DNA of 64,000 nucleotides from Mesorhizobium loti CJ3sym (lineage in GTDB: Bacteria; Pseudomonadota; Alphaproteobacteria; Rhizobiales; Rhizobiaceae), in assembly GCF_000472785.1 (NCBI RefSeq), contig NZ_KI421462.1, positions 86,300 to 150,299 on the forward strand, given 5' to 3'. The notes under the pieces were generated by a model that saw nothing but the letters and a program-made list of their open reading frames with translations, did not search any database and was not told the DNA's origin. Positions 33,916-42,950 of this stretch are shown here, piece by piece; positions within the stretch are counted from its first letter, which is position 1; the number at the start of each line of letters is the position of its first letter. The translations under genes and the position numbers were made by a program.

Positions 33916-34169
33916 CAGTTACCGTCCCATGTTGTTGCCTTCCATCCTTACCACTGCGCTCTCCTGTGTCTTTGCGCTATATCAGTCCGGTCCGCTTTGG
34001 GCCTGATTATTTCGCAGCGATAGCCCCATTCAGCCTTGGCTGGACAGCGATGGTATGAGCACGCGCTGGTCAGCGACAAGCGCCATGGGTTTCCCGTCGA
34101 GACTTTCCCGCACACCGTTTGGTGCTACTATCCTATCCTATCCCCTCCCTTCAGCGTCCGATGGAACGC

Positions 34170-34690
34170 AGCATGCCCCGTCCGACCAGTCGATTCGGCG
34201 TTGGGACCAGACTTTTGCTCGCCGGCTGGTGCGTAAGACGGCGTCACGTAGCGATACCTGGCATCTCGATGAGTTCGTCGTATTAATTGCCGGCACGAGG
34301 CTTTGGCCGTGGCGCACCGTCTGTCAGAGCGGGAATTGTGCTCGAGGAGACCGTCCAGCTCCGCCCCTGCCAAGGCTGCAAGCCTGATGAACCAATTTAG
34401 AAAGTAGCGCTACGCCAGGCGCATGATCACCGACAAATCGCGCTCCTGTGGCCCGGCAAAGCGCCGGGGTGAAGCGCAACTCAAGCATCGCTCGCAACTG
34501 ACAATCGAGCGAATTCGCATGTGCTTCCGTAAAAACAAAAATGGCCCATGCACGGCTTCCGATTCAGAGAGGGCCTTACAACGGCTCGTCTCGACCTTCC
34601 CGCCTTTCGGAACCACTTTGTCCGGACTAGCTGGAAAGCTGGTGCACCTCGCCACCGCCGAGGTGTGGCCCTTCGCCCTAACGAGGACGC
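34170..34690 (+). pseudogene. IS6-family transposase remnant
   Basis: Joining frames gives IRRWDQTFARRLVRK-like (RRWDQTFARRLVRKTASRSD), then TWHLDEFVVLIAGTRLWPWR (the first catalytic Asp region), MITDKSRSCGPAKRRGEAQL (second Asp) and QRLVSTF. The order and motifs are those of IS6/IS26-type transposases. Stops and frameshifts are frequent and no terminal repeats are clear, so it is an old, dead copy. Confidence 0.6.
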
Positions 34691-35262
34691 TTACGCCTAG
34701 GCATGTCGGCATCAGTGGGGCATCTCGGCTGACGTACCGAGCGGTGCACTCGCATGATGTCAACAATGTCGAGGCTCAAAACAAACAAAAGCTATCGCCA
34801 TTGAACGATACTGTCACGAAGCGAACAGACGAACCATGTCCGAAACATTTGCTTTTCGTGCTCAGCTTGACCCTCAGAGCAAAAAAGGAAACGCAAACCA
34901 AGGTCCGACGGCAAACTTGAGTGTCAATCGTAGCTTGGTCGTGAGGTTGGCACGTCATTTGCGGGGTGATTTTCGAAGCCGTTGTGACGGTACGCCCGCA
35001 GCTATCGGAGATCATCATGGCGATCGACTCGGAAGTGTTTGATTCCTCCCCGGGCATTTCAAGCAAGTAATATTAGAACAACCAACTTATTGTGTTGAAG
35101 TATGATTCAGCTTCATCGCCCCTGTTGTTGGATAATTATTATGATCCGTGTGTCACACTGCGATAGGCGCAGCGCGATGTGCATCGTTTTCGATTGTGGG
35201 GACAGGAAGGGCTGGCTCGTTCGTTGACGTCCCCTTCTTCAATATTTGAACGGAGATCAAGA
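34691..35262. other. intergenic, porin upstream region
   Basis: No gene recognised. Composition becomes AT-rich from about 35050, as expected for the promoter region of the porin. I see no clear operator. Confidence 0.4.
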
Positions 35263-36426
35263 ATGAACATCAGGAGCCTCCTGCTCGGCTCAGCTGCGGC
35301 CCTGATCGCCGTTTCCTGTGCCCGAGCCGCCGACGCCATCGTCCTGGCCGAGCCTGAGCCCGTTGAATACGTCAAGATCTGCGACGTTTACGGCGCTGGT
35401 TACTACTACATCCCCGGCACCGAGACCTGCCTGCGCATCGGCGGCTATGTCCGTTACGACATCGGCCTCGGCGATGTCGTATCGTATGACAAAGCTAGAA
35501 CCACGGATGTGAAGACTGGCGAGGCCCAGGGCATATGGCAAAACCACACGCGCTTCACATTCAAAACTTGGACCGGGCAAGAGTCCGAACTCGGTACATT
35601 GCAGACCTACATCGAGACCCGCATGAACTACGGCAAGCACACCGCCTATTCCGGTTCGGACAGTCCTCGATACTATGCCTTCAGCCAAGGCATCACGTTG
35701 ACTTTCGCCTGGGTTCAGCTTGGTGGCCTCCGAGTTGGCAAGGACTGGTCCGCCTTCGACATGTTTATTGGCTACGCGGGCGACGTGCTCAATCAGATGC
35801 TTATCCCGTACGGCGCCTTCGATACTAATGTGGTTCAGTACTACTTTGACGCCGGTAACGGCTTTACGGCTGTGGTTTCACTCGAAGAAGGCTCGGGCCT
35901 GGTCGGCACCATCGACAGCTACGTTCCGCACCTAGTCGGCGGAGTGAAATACACACAACACTGGGGCGCGATCACCGGCGTTGTCGCTTATGATAGCAAC
36001 TACGAATCGGTCGCCGGCAAGGTCCGCATCGACGTCGATGTTACCGACCAACTCTCGCTATTCGGAATGTTCGGCTATGGCTCCAGCGGCAAGCTCAACG
36101 ATGACGTCACTAACGCAATCGACGCTCATGGTCGCGGTTTCTACAAAAGTTGGGGCGGTAACTGGGGTTTCTGGGCCGGCGCCACTTACAAGCTCAATGA
36201 GACAACTTCGTTGAATCTTCAGCTCTCGGGTGATCAGCTCAGGAACTATGGTGTCGCTGCAAACGTTGCCTATGCGTTTCTTGCAGATTTCACAATTACA
36301 GCCGAACTCGACTATGACCGCTACGGCGACTTCGCCGTCGGCAAGGTCGACCCTTCCATTAGCTGGGCTAATGCCAACAAAAAGAGCAGTGTCGGCGGCA
36401 TCCTCCGTTTCGAACGTTCATTCTAA
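35263..36426 (+). CDS. outer-membrane porin (alphaproteobacterial Porin_2 type)
   Basis: A 387-residue precursor. The signal peptide MNIRSLLLGSAAALIAV...CARAADA is followed by the conserved opening AEPEPVEYVKICDVYGAGYYYIPGTETCLRIGGYVRYD with its two-cysteine motif. Alternating beta strands and a C-terminal Phe (GGILRFERSF) fit a 16-strand trimeric porin. GGAG lies seven bases before the ATG. It probably controls solute entry across the outer membrane; why a porin should be carried on an island is not clear. The gene stands alone. Confidence 0.92.
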   Translation: MNIRSLLLGSAAALIAVSCARAADAIVLAEPEPVEYVKICDVYGAGYYYIPGTETCLRIGGYVRYDIGLGDVVSYDKARTTDVKTGEAQGIWQNHTRFTFKTWTGQESELGTLQTYIETRMNYGKHTAYSGSDSPRYYAFSQGITLTFAWVQLGGLRVGKDWSAFDMFIGYAGDVLNQMLIPYGAFDTNVVQYYFDAGNGFTAVVSLEEGSGLVGTIDSYVPHLVGGVKYTQHWGAITGVVAYDSNYESVAGKVRIDVDVTDQLSLFGMFGYGSSGKLNDDVTNAIDAHGRGFYKSWGGNWGFWAGATYKLNETTSLNLQLSGDQLRNYGVAANVAYAFLADFTITAELDYDRYGDFAVGKVDPSISWANANKKSSVGGILRFERSF

Positions 36427-36452
36427 CGGGAGGAAGAGCTTCATCTCGGTGG

Positions 36453-36664
36453 CCTCAGGCGGCGAATGACGATTATGCGGGGGACCTGCCACGCCTGCGG
36501 CAGATAAGCCCTGACACGTTTGCAATCGGATACAGCTGCGATTAGGGCGCGGCCGATGCCCCGCTTGCCGGGATGTGACAGCTGGTAAAGCGTTGCGGCA
36601 GGTTTGCTGGCGGTCCCGGCGCTTGCGCTGACGCGTGCGGCGCAGTCCGGCGACACGGTGGAGG
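36453..36664 (+). pseudogene. diverged fragment of the dapA-like gene at 43605
   Basis: About 210 bases align with 44103-44310 inside the intact dapA-like gene: shared blocks include GGCGGCGAATGACGATTA, AATCGGATACAGC and GTCCCGGCGCTTGCGCTGAC. The copy has substitutions, small indels and in-frame stops. It is an internal piece only, without the catalytic Lys region. Confidence 0.7.
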
Positions 36665-36822
36665 CCGCCGGCAGATGGGTGGGCGCGTGATCGCCGAAGC
36701 AATCGCCGAACTCGCCCAGTATCCCAGCTTCGATAACGACTGAATCGGCGTTGACTCAATGCAACCTTGGCTTCCGGAGACCGCGCTGACCGCCGCCGGC
36801 CTGACCGCGCTCGCCGCGCAGG

Positions 36823-37023
36823 ATGCCTTCGGACAAGCAAATCACCTGCGTCAAGGCGCCCTTTAAGTCGCTGATCGACCATGTCTTTATCTCGCCCAAT
36901 CTCGTGCCGGGCGGCCACGATTTCATGATCCTCGCGCTCGACCGAACCATCGAGCGGTTCCTGGAAGTGTCCGATCATCGCCCGGTCCTCTTCCGACTGG
37001 CCGGGCCTATCGGTGAGCGTTAG
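36823..37023 (+). pseudogene. C-terminal remnant of an endonuclease/exonuclease/phosphatase-family protein
   Basis: The frame reads KSLIDHVFISPNL and FLEVSDHRPVLFRL to a stop at 37023. The pairing IDH...S(D/N)HxPV is the C-terminal catalytic signature of the EEP fold. The N-terminal metal-binding part is missing, so this is a fragment of about 65 residues. Confidence 0.55.
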
Positions 37024-37260
37024 ATCCAGAACGAGGTTACACGGGATTCCTACAGCCCGCACATCGCAGCTGGCCGCCTGGCAAAGTCAAAGGGCAACCG
37101 TCTCACCGACGAAGACCGCGGCGAGCCGCAATCATCGAGCGAGGACGAAATAGGGACAGCGAAGGGTTTTATCCGCATGCGGCAGGAGGATCGCTTTGTG
37201 GTTAGCGCTATTGCTGCGTATTCGATGCTTTTCTCGACCGGGTTTGCCAGTAGGCACAGC
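37024..37260 (+). pseudogene. hemN C-terminal fragment (third hemN-like copy)
   Basis: Reading on the plus strand gives QNEVTRDSYSPHIAAGRLAK, SKGNRLTDEDRGEP, then KGFIRMRQEDRFVVSAI. The second HemN has QNEVTRDSYCRHIAAGRLAT, SKGYRLTDEDRARA and KGFVRVRRQHRFAMRVV. The piece between these blocks is deleted. It is a rearranged relic and lies opposite in orientation to the intact copy at 32590. Confidence 0.7.
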
Positions 37261-37418
37261 CAAGCAGCGTGAGGGGAGGCCAAAGGGATAACCAATCGTC
37301 GCTAAACGGCATGCTCCAGCAAATAACGGCAAGGCGGTAGCGGCGCGCTTGAGCCCCGGTTGAAGTGCTTGGAGTTTTTTCCGAATGGGCGAGCGTTGCG
37401 ACTAATGAAGGCGTCACA

Positions 37419-39242
37419 TCATTCGACGGTGACTGATTTTGCCAGGTTGCGTGGCTGGTCGAGATCTGTGCCCATGAAGAGCGCCGTGTGGTACGCAAGA
37501 AGCTGTATCGGCAGCGAGAAGATCATCGGCGCGATAATCTCGTCGGTGGCCGGCAGCACGATCGTGTGCATCGTATCGAGTTTCGATGCGGCTGCCCCTT
37601 TTCCATCGGTGATGAGGATAATGCGCCCTCCGCGGGCGGCCACTTCCTGCATGTTGGAGAGGGTCTTGTCGAAAAAGCGATCATGTGGCGCGATGACGAT
37701 CACTGGCATGTTCTCGTCTATCAATGCGATAGGACCGTGCTTCAATTCACCCGCCGCATAGCCTTCGGCGTGGATGTAGGAAATCTCCTTGAGCTTCAGC
37801 GCACCCTCCATCGCCAGTGGGAAATTTGTGCCACGGCCGAGATAAAGGACATGATGACACTTTGACAGTTCGCGCGACAGAAGCTCAATCTCCGGCTGGA
37901 TGCTGTCCAGTACCTGCCTCATGACGCCCGGCATTTCGGCGAGGCTCTCGACGAGCGCCTGCACCTCATCTTCGGTCACGGTTCCGCGGGCCTTGGCTGC
38001 GTGGATGGCGAGTGCGGCAAGAGCGGCTAGCTGGCAGGTGAAGGCCTTGGTGGAGGCGACGCCGATCTCTGGGCCGGCAAGGATCGGGAAGACCACATCG
38101 GCCTCCCGAGCGATGGTCGATTCGCGCGCATTGACGACAGCGCCAATTTTCAGCCCAAGCTGCTTGCAGTACCTCAGCGATGCCAGCGTATCGGCGGTTT
38201 CGCCCGACTGTGAAATGAACAGAGCCGCAGACTGCGGCGACAACGGAATCTCGCGATAGCGGAATTCGGATGCAACATCTATTTCGACCGGCAGGCGCGC
38301 ATAGCGCTCGAACCAGTATTTTCCGATCAGCCCGGCGAGATATGCGGTGCCGCAGGCAGAGATCGCCAAGCTCGGGATCTTGGCGAAGTCGATGCCAAAA
38401 ACCGCATCGGCACCATTTTCGATGAAATTGATATAATGACCGAGCGCATCGGCGATGACCTCGGGCTGCTCGAGGATTTCCTTCTCCATGAAGTGGCGAT
38501 GGTTGCCCTTGTTGGCCAGAGTGGCCACGGCCACGGAGGTCTGGCGCGGACGCGCGACGGGGTGGCCGTCGTAATCAAAGATATCAGCGCCCGTCCTGCC
38601 GACAACTGCCCAGTCACCGTCGATGAGATAGGTGATTTCATTCGTGAATGGAGCAAGCGCGATCGCGTCGGAGCCCAGGAACATCTCGCCGTCGCCGTGA
38701 CCGATCGCCAGCGGTGGTCCATTGCGCGCCGCAATGATGGTCGACGGATCATCCTCAAAGAGGATGGCAAGCGCGTAGGCACCCCTGACGCTTTTCAGCA
38801 TGGCATGCACCGCCTCACCACGCCTCATGCCCTCCCGGCGGTGCCTTGCCAAGAGATGCGCAAGGACCTCAGTGTCGGTGTCGGTCTGGAACTCGGCTCC
38901 CGTCGCCGCCAATTCGTCCTTCAGTTCGGCGAAATTCTCGATGATGCCGTTATGGACGACGGCCACACCATCCGTGAAGTGCGGGTGTGCATTGCGTTCC
39001 GTCGGTGGCCCATGGGTTGCCCAGCGGGTGTGGGCGATGCCGATGGTACCACCCAGCGGCTCTTCCTTGAGTCTCCTCTCGAGATTGACGAGCTTGCCCT
39101 CCGCGCGCCGGCGGTGCAAGGTGCCCTCGGTGATCGTCGCAATGCCGGCCGAATCATAGCCGCGGTATTCCAGACGCTTCAATGCGTCGACCAGGCGTTC
39201 CGACACCGGCTGTTGCCCAACGATGCCAACAATTCCGCACAT
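37419..39242 (-). CDS. nodM: NodM, glutamine-fructose-6-phosphate aminotransferase
   Basis: A 607-residue glucosamine-6-phosphate synthase. The N-terminal MCGIVGIVG supplies Cys2 for glutamine hydrolysis, with RWATHGPP and an N-terminal Ntn fold; two SIS domains follow (ACGTAYLAGLIGKYW, SQSGETADTLASLRY) and the C-terminal DQPRNLAKSVTVE is the conserved tail. It makes glucosamine 6-phosphate, here for the chitin-like backbone of Nod factor. GGAG lies six bases before the ATG. A nod box about 100 bases upstream shows that it is NodD-controlled, which marks it as nodM rather than the housekeeping glmS. Confidence 0.92.
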   Translation of the reverse strand: MCGIVGIVGQQPVSERLVDALKRLEYRGYDSAGIATITEGTLHRRRAEGKLVNLERRLKEEPLGGTIGIAHTRWATHGPPTERNAHPHFTDGVAVVHNGIIENFAELKDELAATGAEFQTDTDTEVLAHLLARHRREGMRRGEAVHAMLKSVRGAYALAILFEDDPSTIIAARNGPPLAIGHGDGEMFLGSDAIALAPFTNEITYLIDGDWAVVGRTGADIFDYDGHPVARPRQTSVAVATLANKGNHRHFMEKEILEQPEVIADALGHYINFIENGADAVFGIDFAKIPSLAISACGTAYLAGLIGKYWFERYARLPVEIDVASEFRYREIPLSPQSAALFISQSGETADTLASLRYCKQLGLKIGAVVNARESTIAREADVVFPILAGPEIGVASTKAFTCQLAALAALAIHAAKARGTVTEDEVQALVESLAEMPGVMRQVLDSIQPEIELLSRELSKCHHVLYLGRGTNFPLAMEGALKLKEISYIHAEGYAAGELKHGPIALIDENMPVIVIAPHDRFFDKTLSNMQEVAARGGRIILITDGKGAAASKLDTMHTIVLPATDEIIAPMIFSLPIQLLAYHTALFMGTDLDQPRNLAKSVTVE

Positions 39243-39339
39243 GTTCTTCTCCGAATTCTTCCCGGCAGCCTTAGCCGACGCAGACGAGGGACGCCGCCCG
39301 GCATGCGCTCAGTTAGAGTCTTCTAATGGAATCCAGTAA

Positions 39340-39386
39340 GTTCGGTAAAATTGATTGTTGGGATAACCATCATCCACGCCATGGAT
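39340..39386 (-). promoter_or_regulatory. nod box driving nodM
   Basis: On the minus strand the element begins ATCCATGGCGTGGATGATGG, continues through TTATCC, and ends CAACAATCAATTTTACCGA, matching the consensus ATCCA...GAT...ATC..AACAATC.ATTTTACC at almost every fixed base over 47 bp. It points toward nodM, 98 bases from the start codon. NodD binds such boxes when legume flavonoids are present. Confidence 0.9.
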
Positions 39387-39698
39387 GAACTAAACCTCAG
39401 TCCAATGCGGGTGATGTGAACCGGGGCGTACGCTTCCGCCTTCAACGGGCTGCGCATGTCATGGCCGGCGCCCTCACCTGCGTTAATAGCATGCAAGCCG
39501 GCCGGAGGAGACGTGGAATACTTGGGCCGAGTGCGAATGGGTAGCCCCAGCGCACTCTTTGATCTCGCCGTTCAATTGTGCGGACGCTGCTTCATGCATC
39601 ATTCCTCGGCTTGCTTCTCCAGGCCGGACGCAATGGCTCCTTTCGGCGACGAGAAGCAAACCCTCTTCCGATCCCTGGGGCCACGCACCACGTCTTGG
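39387..39698. other. intergenic, no gene recognised
   Basis: About 310 bases between the nod box and the end of traI. I see no gene, and no other regulatory site besides the region needed for nodM upstream control. Confidence 0.4.
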
Positions 39699-40343
39699 CT
39701 ATCCGCATGGGCCGTGCGGCAGCCCGAGAATCGGTTGCCACAGTACCGGCCCATTCAGACGTCCCCTCCAGCGGATGCGCAACAGGCTGGCGTGAGAGAT
39801 CTCGAGAAACCCGGCCACCGCCTCCGTTTTGCCGACGGGCTGCGGCTTTCCGATGCGCGACAATGGCCACGTTGCGAGGCGAAGGATCCGTTCCATACGC
39901 GTATCGGTCACCGTCACGATCCGGGTGAGATTGTTGGCCAAGCCGAATTCGATCATGCCGGCGAAGAGCTCGTAGGTTGCTTGGGCAAGGCCGCCTGCCG
40001 CCTTGGGCGTTGATGGGGGCAAATCGAGCGCGAAACGGCTGCTTTCCCATATGTCGGGACTCGCGGGCGCCACAGCCTCACCCAGCAGCGCCGGGAATGT
40101 GTCGCGCAACATGGTCGGCCCAGTGGTTGGCAAGAGGCGCACGCAGCCACGAATTCGCCAATCGGATCCCTTGAGCAGCAGATAGACAGGCTTCAAGTCG
40201 TCAAAGGTGTCTGTTTCCATTTCGCCTCCCGTCTGAACTTCCCAATCGAGCCTCTCCTTGAAAACCCGATATCTGAGCCCGTGCATCTCTTTGAGCTCGC
40301 CTGCGAATTCGCTGTAGAGGCCAGGTGTGATCAGCTGAATCAT
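39699..40343 (-). CDS. traI: TraI, LuxI-type acyl-homoserine lactone synthase
   Basis: A 214-residue autoinducer synthase. Family-conserved residues are all present: LRYRVFKERLDWEV (Arg, Phe, Trp), D and D in METDTFDD, RIRGCVRLLPTTGPTML, and WESSRFALD with Glu and Arg. It joins S-adenosylmethionine and acyl-ACP to make the signal. GGAGG lies six bases before the ATG at 40343; the frame stays open to 40862 but that extension is unconserved. A lux-type box is 62 bases upstream. On symbiosis islands such a gene controls element transfer, hence traI. No luxR-type gene is in the window. Confidence 0.9.
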   Translation of the reverse strand: MIQLITPGLYSEFAGELKEMHGLRYRVFKERLDWEVQTGGEMETDTFDDLKPVYLLLKGSDWRIRGCVRLLPTTGPTMLRDTFPALLGEAVAPASPDIWESSRFALDLPPSTPKAAGGLAQATYELFAGMIEFGLANNLTRIVTVTDTRMERILRLATWPLSRIGKPQPVGKTEAVAGFLEISHASLLRIRWRGRLNGPVLWQPILGLPHGPCG

Positions 40344-40404
40344 TCGTCGCCTCCGTGCGGGTTGTGTTCCCGCCATCGAAGGGCAAAGCGCACAGCGATG
40401 CAGC

Positions 40405-40420
40405 CTGTAGACGTTTACAG
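40405..40420. promoter_or_regulatory. lux/tra-type box upstream of traI
   Basis: CTGTAGACGTTTACAG is a near-perfect 16-bp palindrome with one mismatched pair. Its centre lies about 70 bases before the traI start, the place expected for a TraR/LuxR activator. It suggests positive feedback on AHL production. Confidence 0.6.
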
Positions 40421-41024
40421 CTATCCTCGCGGAAGGATCCGGATCTCGCCTGACCGGAGGCAGCCAGCCTGGCAACCGCATGGATCGTCCTAACGCGAGC
40501 TTTGCTTGGCATTTTCCAGATGGAAGGTCCCCTTGGCCTTTGAGACCTGCTTTCCAAGGCGTATTCGCGAGTTTGATCCATGCCTTTATGGTCTTGGAGA
40601 GCGTGGCGGGCAGGCTACACAGTGGGTGGCCGAGAGGTCGGGAATCAGTTGGAATGGAGGAATTCGTCTCGCCAAAGAGGGGATCTTTTGCAATGCACTG
40701 CCTGCCCGACACTCCCGCTTCAACGTCACGCGCCACATACCGCCGAGTAACAGCCGGACCGGCGACGCCGGCTGTGCTGGTTGTTAGCCTGATCAGCGGC
40801 AGCACGGTGAATCTGAGCCACGTCGCCAGCCATTTCCACGGACCGGCGAGCGTAGCCTCCAACGATCGCCGGCGGCGACGCTTCTTCCAGTTTACCAGTT
40901 CGACGAGGACTGGCTGGCGTGTACGCTGGTGGCGCGGCTCAACCTACGCCCGCCCTTGCGGCTGTGCCTTGACTGCACCAATTGGAAGCAAGCACATAAG
41001 GTTCGCATCAAGGAGCGAGGCAAT
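40421..41024. other. intergenic, no gene recognised
   Basis: About 600 bases between the traI control region and the carbonic anhydrase. Plus-strand frames extend through but have no recognisable family features. The promoter of the carbonic anhydrase must lie here; I see no clear hexamers. Confidence 0.4.
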
Positions 41025-41777
41025 ATGCATCGTCGTAACCTGATTAGAGGATTCATCGCGCTGGGCGTGTGCCCGATCTGCGCCCAGACCGCGCGTGCGG
41101 CCAGCGCCCATTGGGGATATGGCGGCTCGGTCGGGCCGGAGCATTGGGCCGATCTGGACACGAGAAATTTCGCCTGTTCGGCGGGCAGGCAGCAGTCACC
41201 CATCGACATCGCCGGCACGGTAAAGGCGGATATACCGCGCATCGACATCAGTTGGCTCAAGGGCGGCGGCAGGATGGTGAACAACGGCCACACCATTCAA
41301 ATCAACATGCCGGAAGGCAGCACCTTGACCCGCGGGGATCGCGTCTACCAACTGGCACAGTTGCATTTCCACGCGCCGAGCGAGCATCACGTGGCGGGCA
41401 TGAGCTTCCCGATGGAAGCGCATTTTGTCCATAAAGACACAAAGAGCGATACTCTGGGAGTGCTGAGCGCCCTTCTTACGCCTGGCGCGACAAATAAAAG
41501 CTTTGCCGGTCTCGCCAAGGTCTTTCCGGCCCGGCCCGGCGAGGAGATGGCAGTTGACGAGTTCGATCCCAACGGGCTTTTGCCGGCCTCGCTCGGCTAC
41601 TGGACCTATGAGGGATCACTAACGACTCCGCCCTGCACCGAAAACGTGGAGTGGATGGTTGCAATGGAACCGGTCGAGGTCGACACCGCAGACATCAAGC
41701 GGTTTACGACGCTTTACGCATCTAACGCGCGGTCGATCCGTCCCTCCAATCGGCGCTTCATCCTGGGCCTCAGCTAA
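41025..41777 (+). CDS. periplasmic alpha-type carbonic anhydrase
   Basis: A 250-residue alpha-carbonic anhydrase. N-terminal signal (HRRNLIRGFIALGVC...ARA-A), then HWGYGG, CSAGRQQSPIDI, zinc ligands in LAQLHFHAPSEHHVAGM (His-x-His ... His) and EAHFVH, and LGYWTYEGSLTTPPCTENV with the conserved Thr-Pro-Pro-Cys. It interconverts CO2 and bicarbonate in the periplasm. AAGGAG lies nine bases before the ATG; the frame is open upstream to 40929. A related M. loti enzyme is reported to work in nodules, so a symbiotic role is reasonable. Confidence 0.93.
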   Translation: MHRRNLIRGFIALGVCPICAQTARAASAHWGYGGSVGPEHWADLDTRNFACSAGRQQSPIDIAGTVKADIPRIDISWLKGGGRMVNNGHTIQINMPEGSTLTRGDRVYQLAQLHFHAPSEHHVAGMSFPMEAHFVHKDTKSDTLGVLSALLTPGATNKSFAGLAKVFPARPGEEMAVDEFDPNGLLPASLGYWTYEGSLTTPPCTENVEWMVAMEPVEVDTADIKRFTTLYASNARSIRPSNRRFILGLS

Positions 41778-42176
41778 GGTCATCGCGCGCGTCAAGCAAA
41801 ACCGCGGTAACAATCGGGGGGTTTCGAACAGTACGACGCCACCCTGGTGGCGCTGGCATCGACCATAATGCCCTAGGGTTCACAAAAGCATGACCGGATC
41901 ATGGGGAACTTGTGGGCCGCTTGCTTGCGGAGAACTGGGTGGCGTCACCGACACCCGTACACTCCGGCCCGGATCTGCTTGATCAGGGATTGATAAATTC
42001 GACGCGTCGCTCCCGTGCTGCGAGAACCCTCCTTATACTGGACCAATTAAAATCTCCAAAAGTGGCAGTTTAGTTTGGACCAGTGAACTGCAATATTGGC
42101 TTGCAGTCAGGGAAGCGATCGTGACTGGTCGCGCCGGTCATGGATTGCTTGCGCTCGAACTGATGGAGTTGCCTGG
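41778..42176. other. intergenic, no gene recognised
   Basis: About 400 bases with no supported gene; it must contain the promoter for the B3/4-LysE-DapA-like operon. No distinctive sites seen. Confidence 0.4.
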
Positions 42177-42866
42177 ATGTTTGAGGGTCCCATCATCGAC
42201 GGTCGAATTAAGAATATTGCATCGGGATTTAGAGCCGTGAGCGTCTACGTCGATGCCACTTCAGCTGGAGAAGGACGTTTCGATCCCCGATTGCTTGGTG
42301 AAGCCTGCGATTGCGCGTTGGCGGATGGCCCGGCTTGGGCAGAAGCTCATCTGGCGAGTTGGTCCGACGCCTACGTCGTCTTTGGCGCGAAGCCTAACCG
42401 TACGCCGTGCTCAGCCCAGGCCCTCAGAAAGCGGGTTCTGAAAGACGGCACTCTTTCGACGATCAACCCGATCGTCGATCTCTACAACGCCATCAGCCTG
42501 AAATACGCAGTCCCGGTGGGTGGAGAGAATTTTGACGCCTATGTCGGAAGACCCCACCTGACGATCGCTGACGGGAGTGAGACGTTCGACACCATGATGA
42601 ATGGAGAGGCGGTCAACGATCCTCCCTTGCCCGGTGAGGTCATCTGGCGCGACGACATTGGCGTCACCTGCCGACGCTGGAACTGGCGACAGGGCACTCG
42701 AACCCGCCTGAAGACCATAACAGGCCGGATGTGGTTCGTACTGGAGGCGTTGGAGACCATGCCGGACGATGCATTGGCAGAGGCGACGGATGCCATGGTC
42801 GGAGGGCTGAATGCCTTGATGCCTGGCTGCAAAATCGCGAGCCAAGAAATTGCCATCGCCGGATGA
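42177..42866 (+). CDS. B3/4-domain (tRNA synthetase-like) protein
   Basis: A 229-residue single-domain protein resembling free-standing B3/B4 modules of phenylalanyl-tRNA synthetase: KRVLKDGTLSTINPIVDLYNAISLKYAVPVGGENFDAY is characteristic, with a C-terminal helix DALAEATDAMVGGLNALMP. Such stand-alone modules bind aminoacyl-tRNA or amino-acid-like ligands, and some edit mischarged tRNA. GGAG lies eight bases before the ATG; the upstream frame to 42096 is unconserved. First gene of an apparent operon with the LysE and DapA-like genes, so a function linked to an unusual amino acid is plausible. Confidence 0.8.
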   Translation: MFEGPIIDGRIKNIASGFRAVSVYVDATSAGEGRFDPRLLGEACDCALADGPAWAEAHLASWSDAYVVFGAKPNRTPCSAQALRKRVLKDGTLSTINPIVDLYNAISLKYAVPVGGENFDAYVGRPHLTIADGSETFDTMMNGEAVNDPPLPGEVIWRDDIGVTCRRWNWRQGTRTRLKTITGRMWFVLEALETMPDDALAEATDAMVGGLNALMPGCKIASQEIAIAG

Positions 42867-42950
42867 GGTTTCCGGTCGAGCGAGCGGATCGCTGGCCGCC
42901 CGGGGCATCCGGCGCGATCGATCCGATCGAGATTATCAAGGGCTGAGAGA

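Noticed and set aside
33972..33985. FNR-like box upstream of the second hemN
   Set aside because: Only about 7 of 10 defined bases match; mentioned in the gene entry but not listed as a site.
41350..41375. TGGCAC...TTGC resembling a NifA/sigma-54 promoter
   Set aside because: Lies inside the carbonic anhydrase gene with wrong -24/-12 spacing. No convincing sigma-54 promoter was found in intergenic regions.
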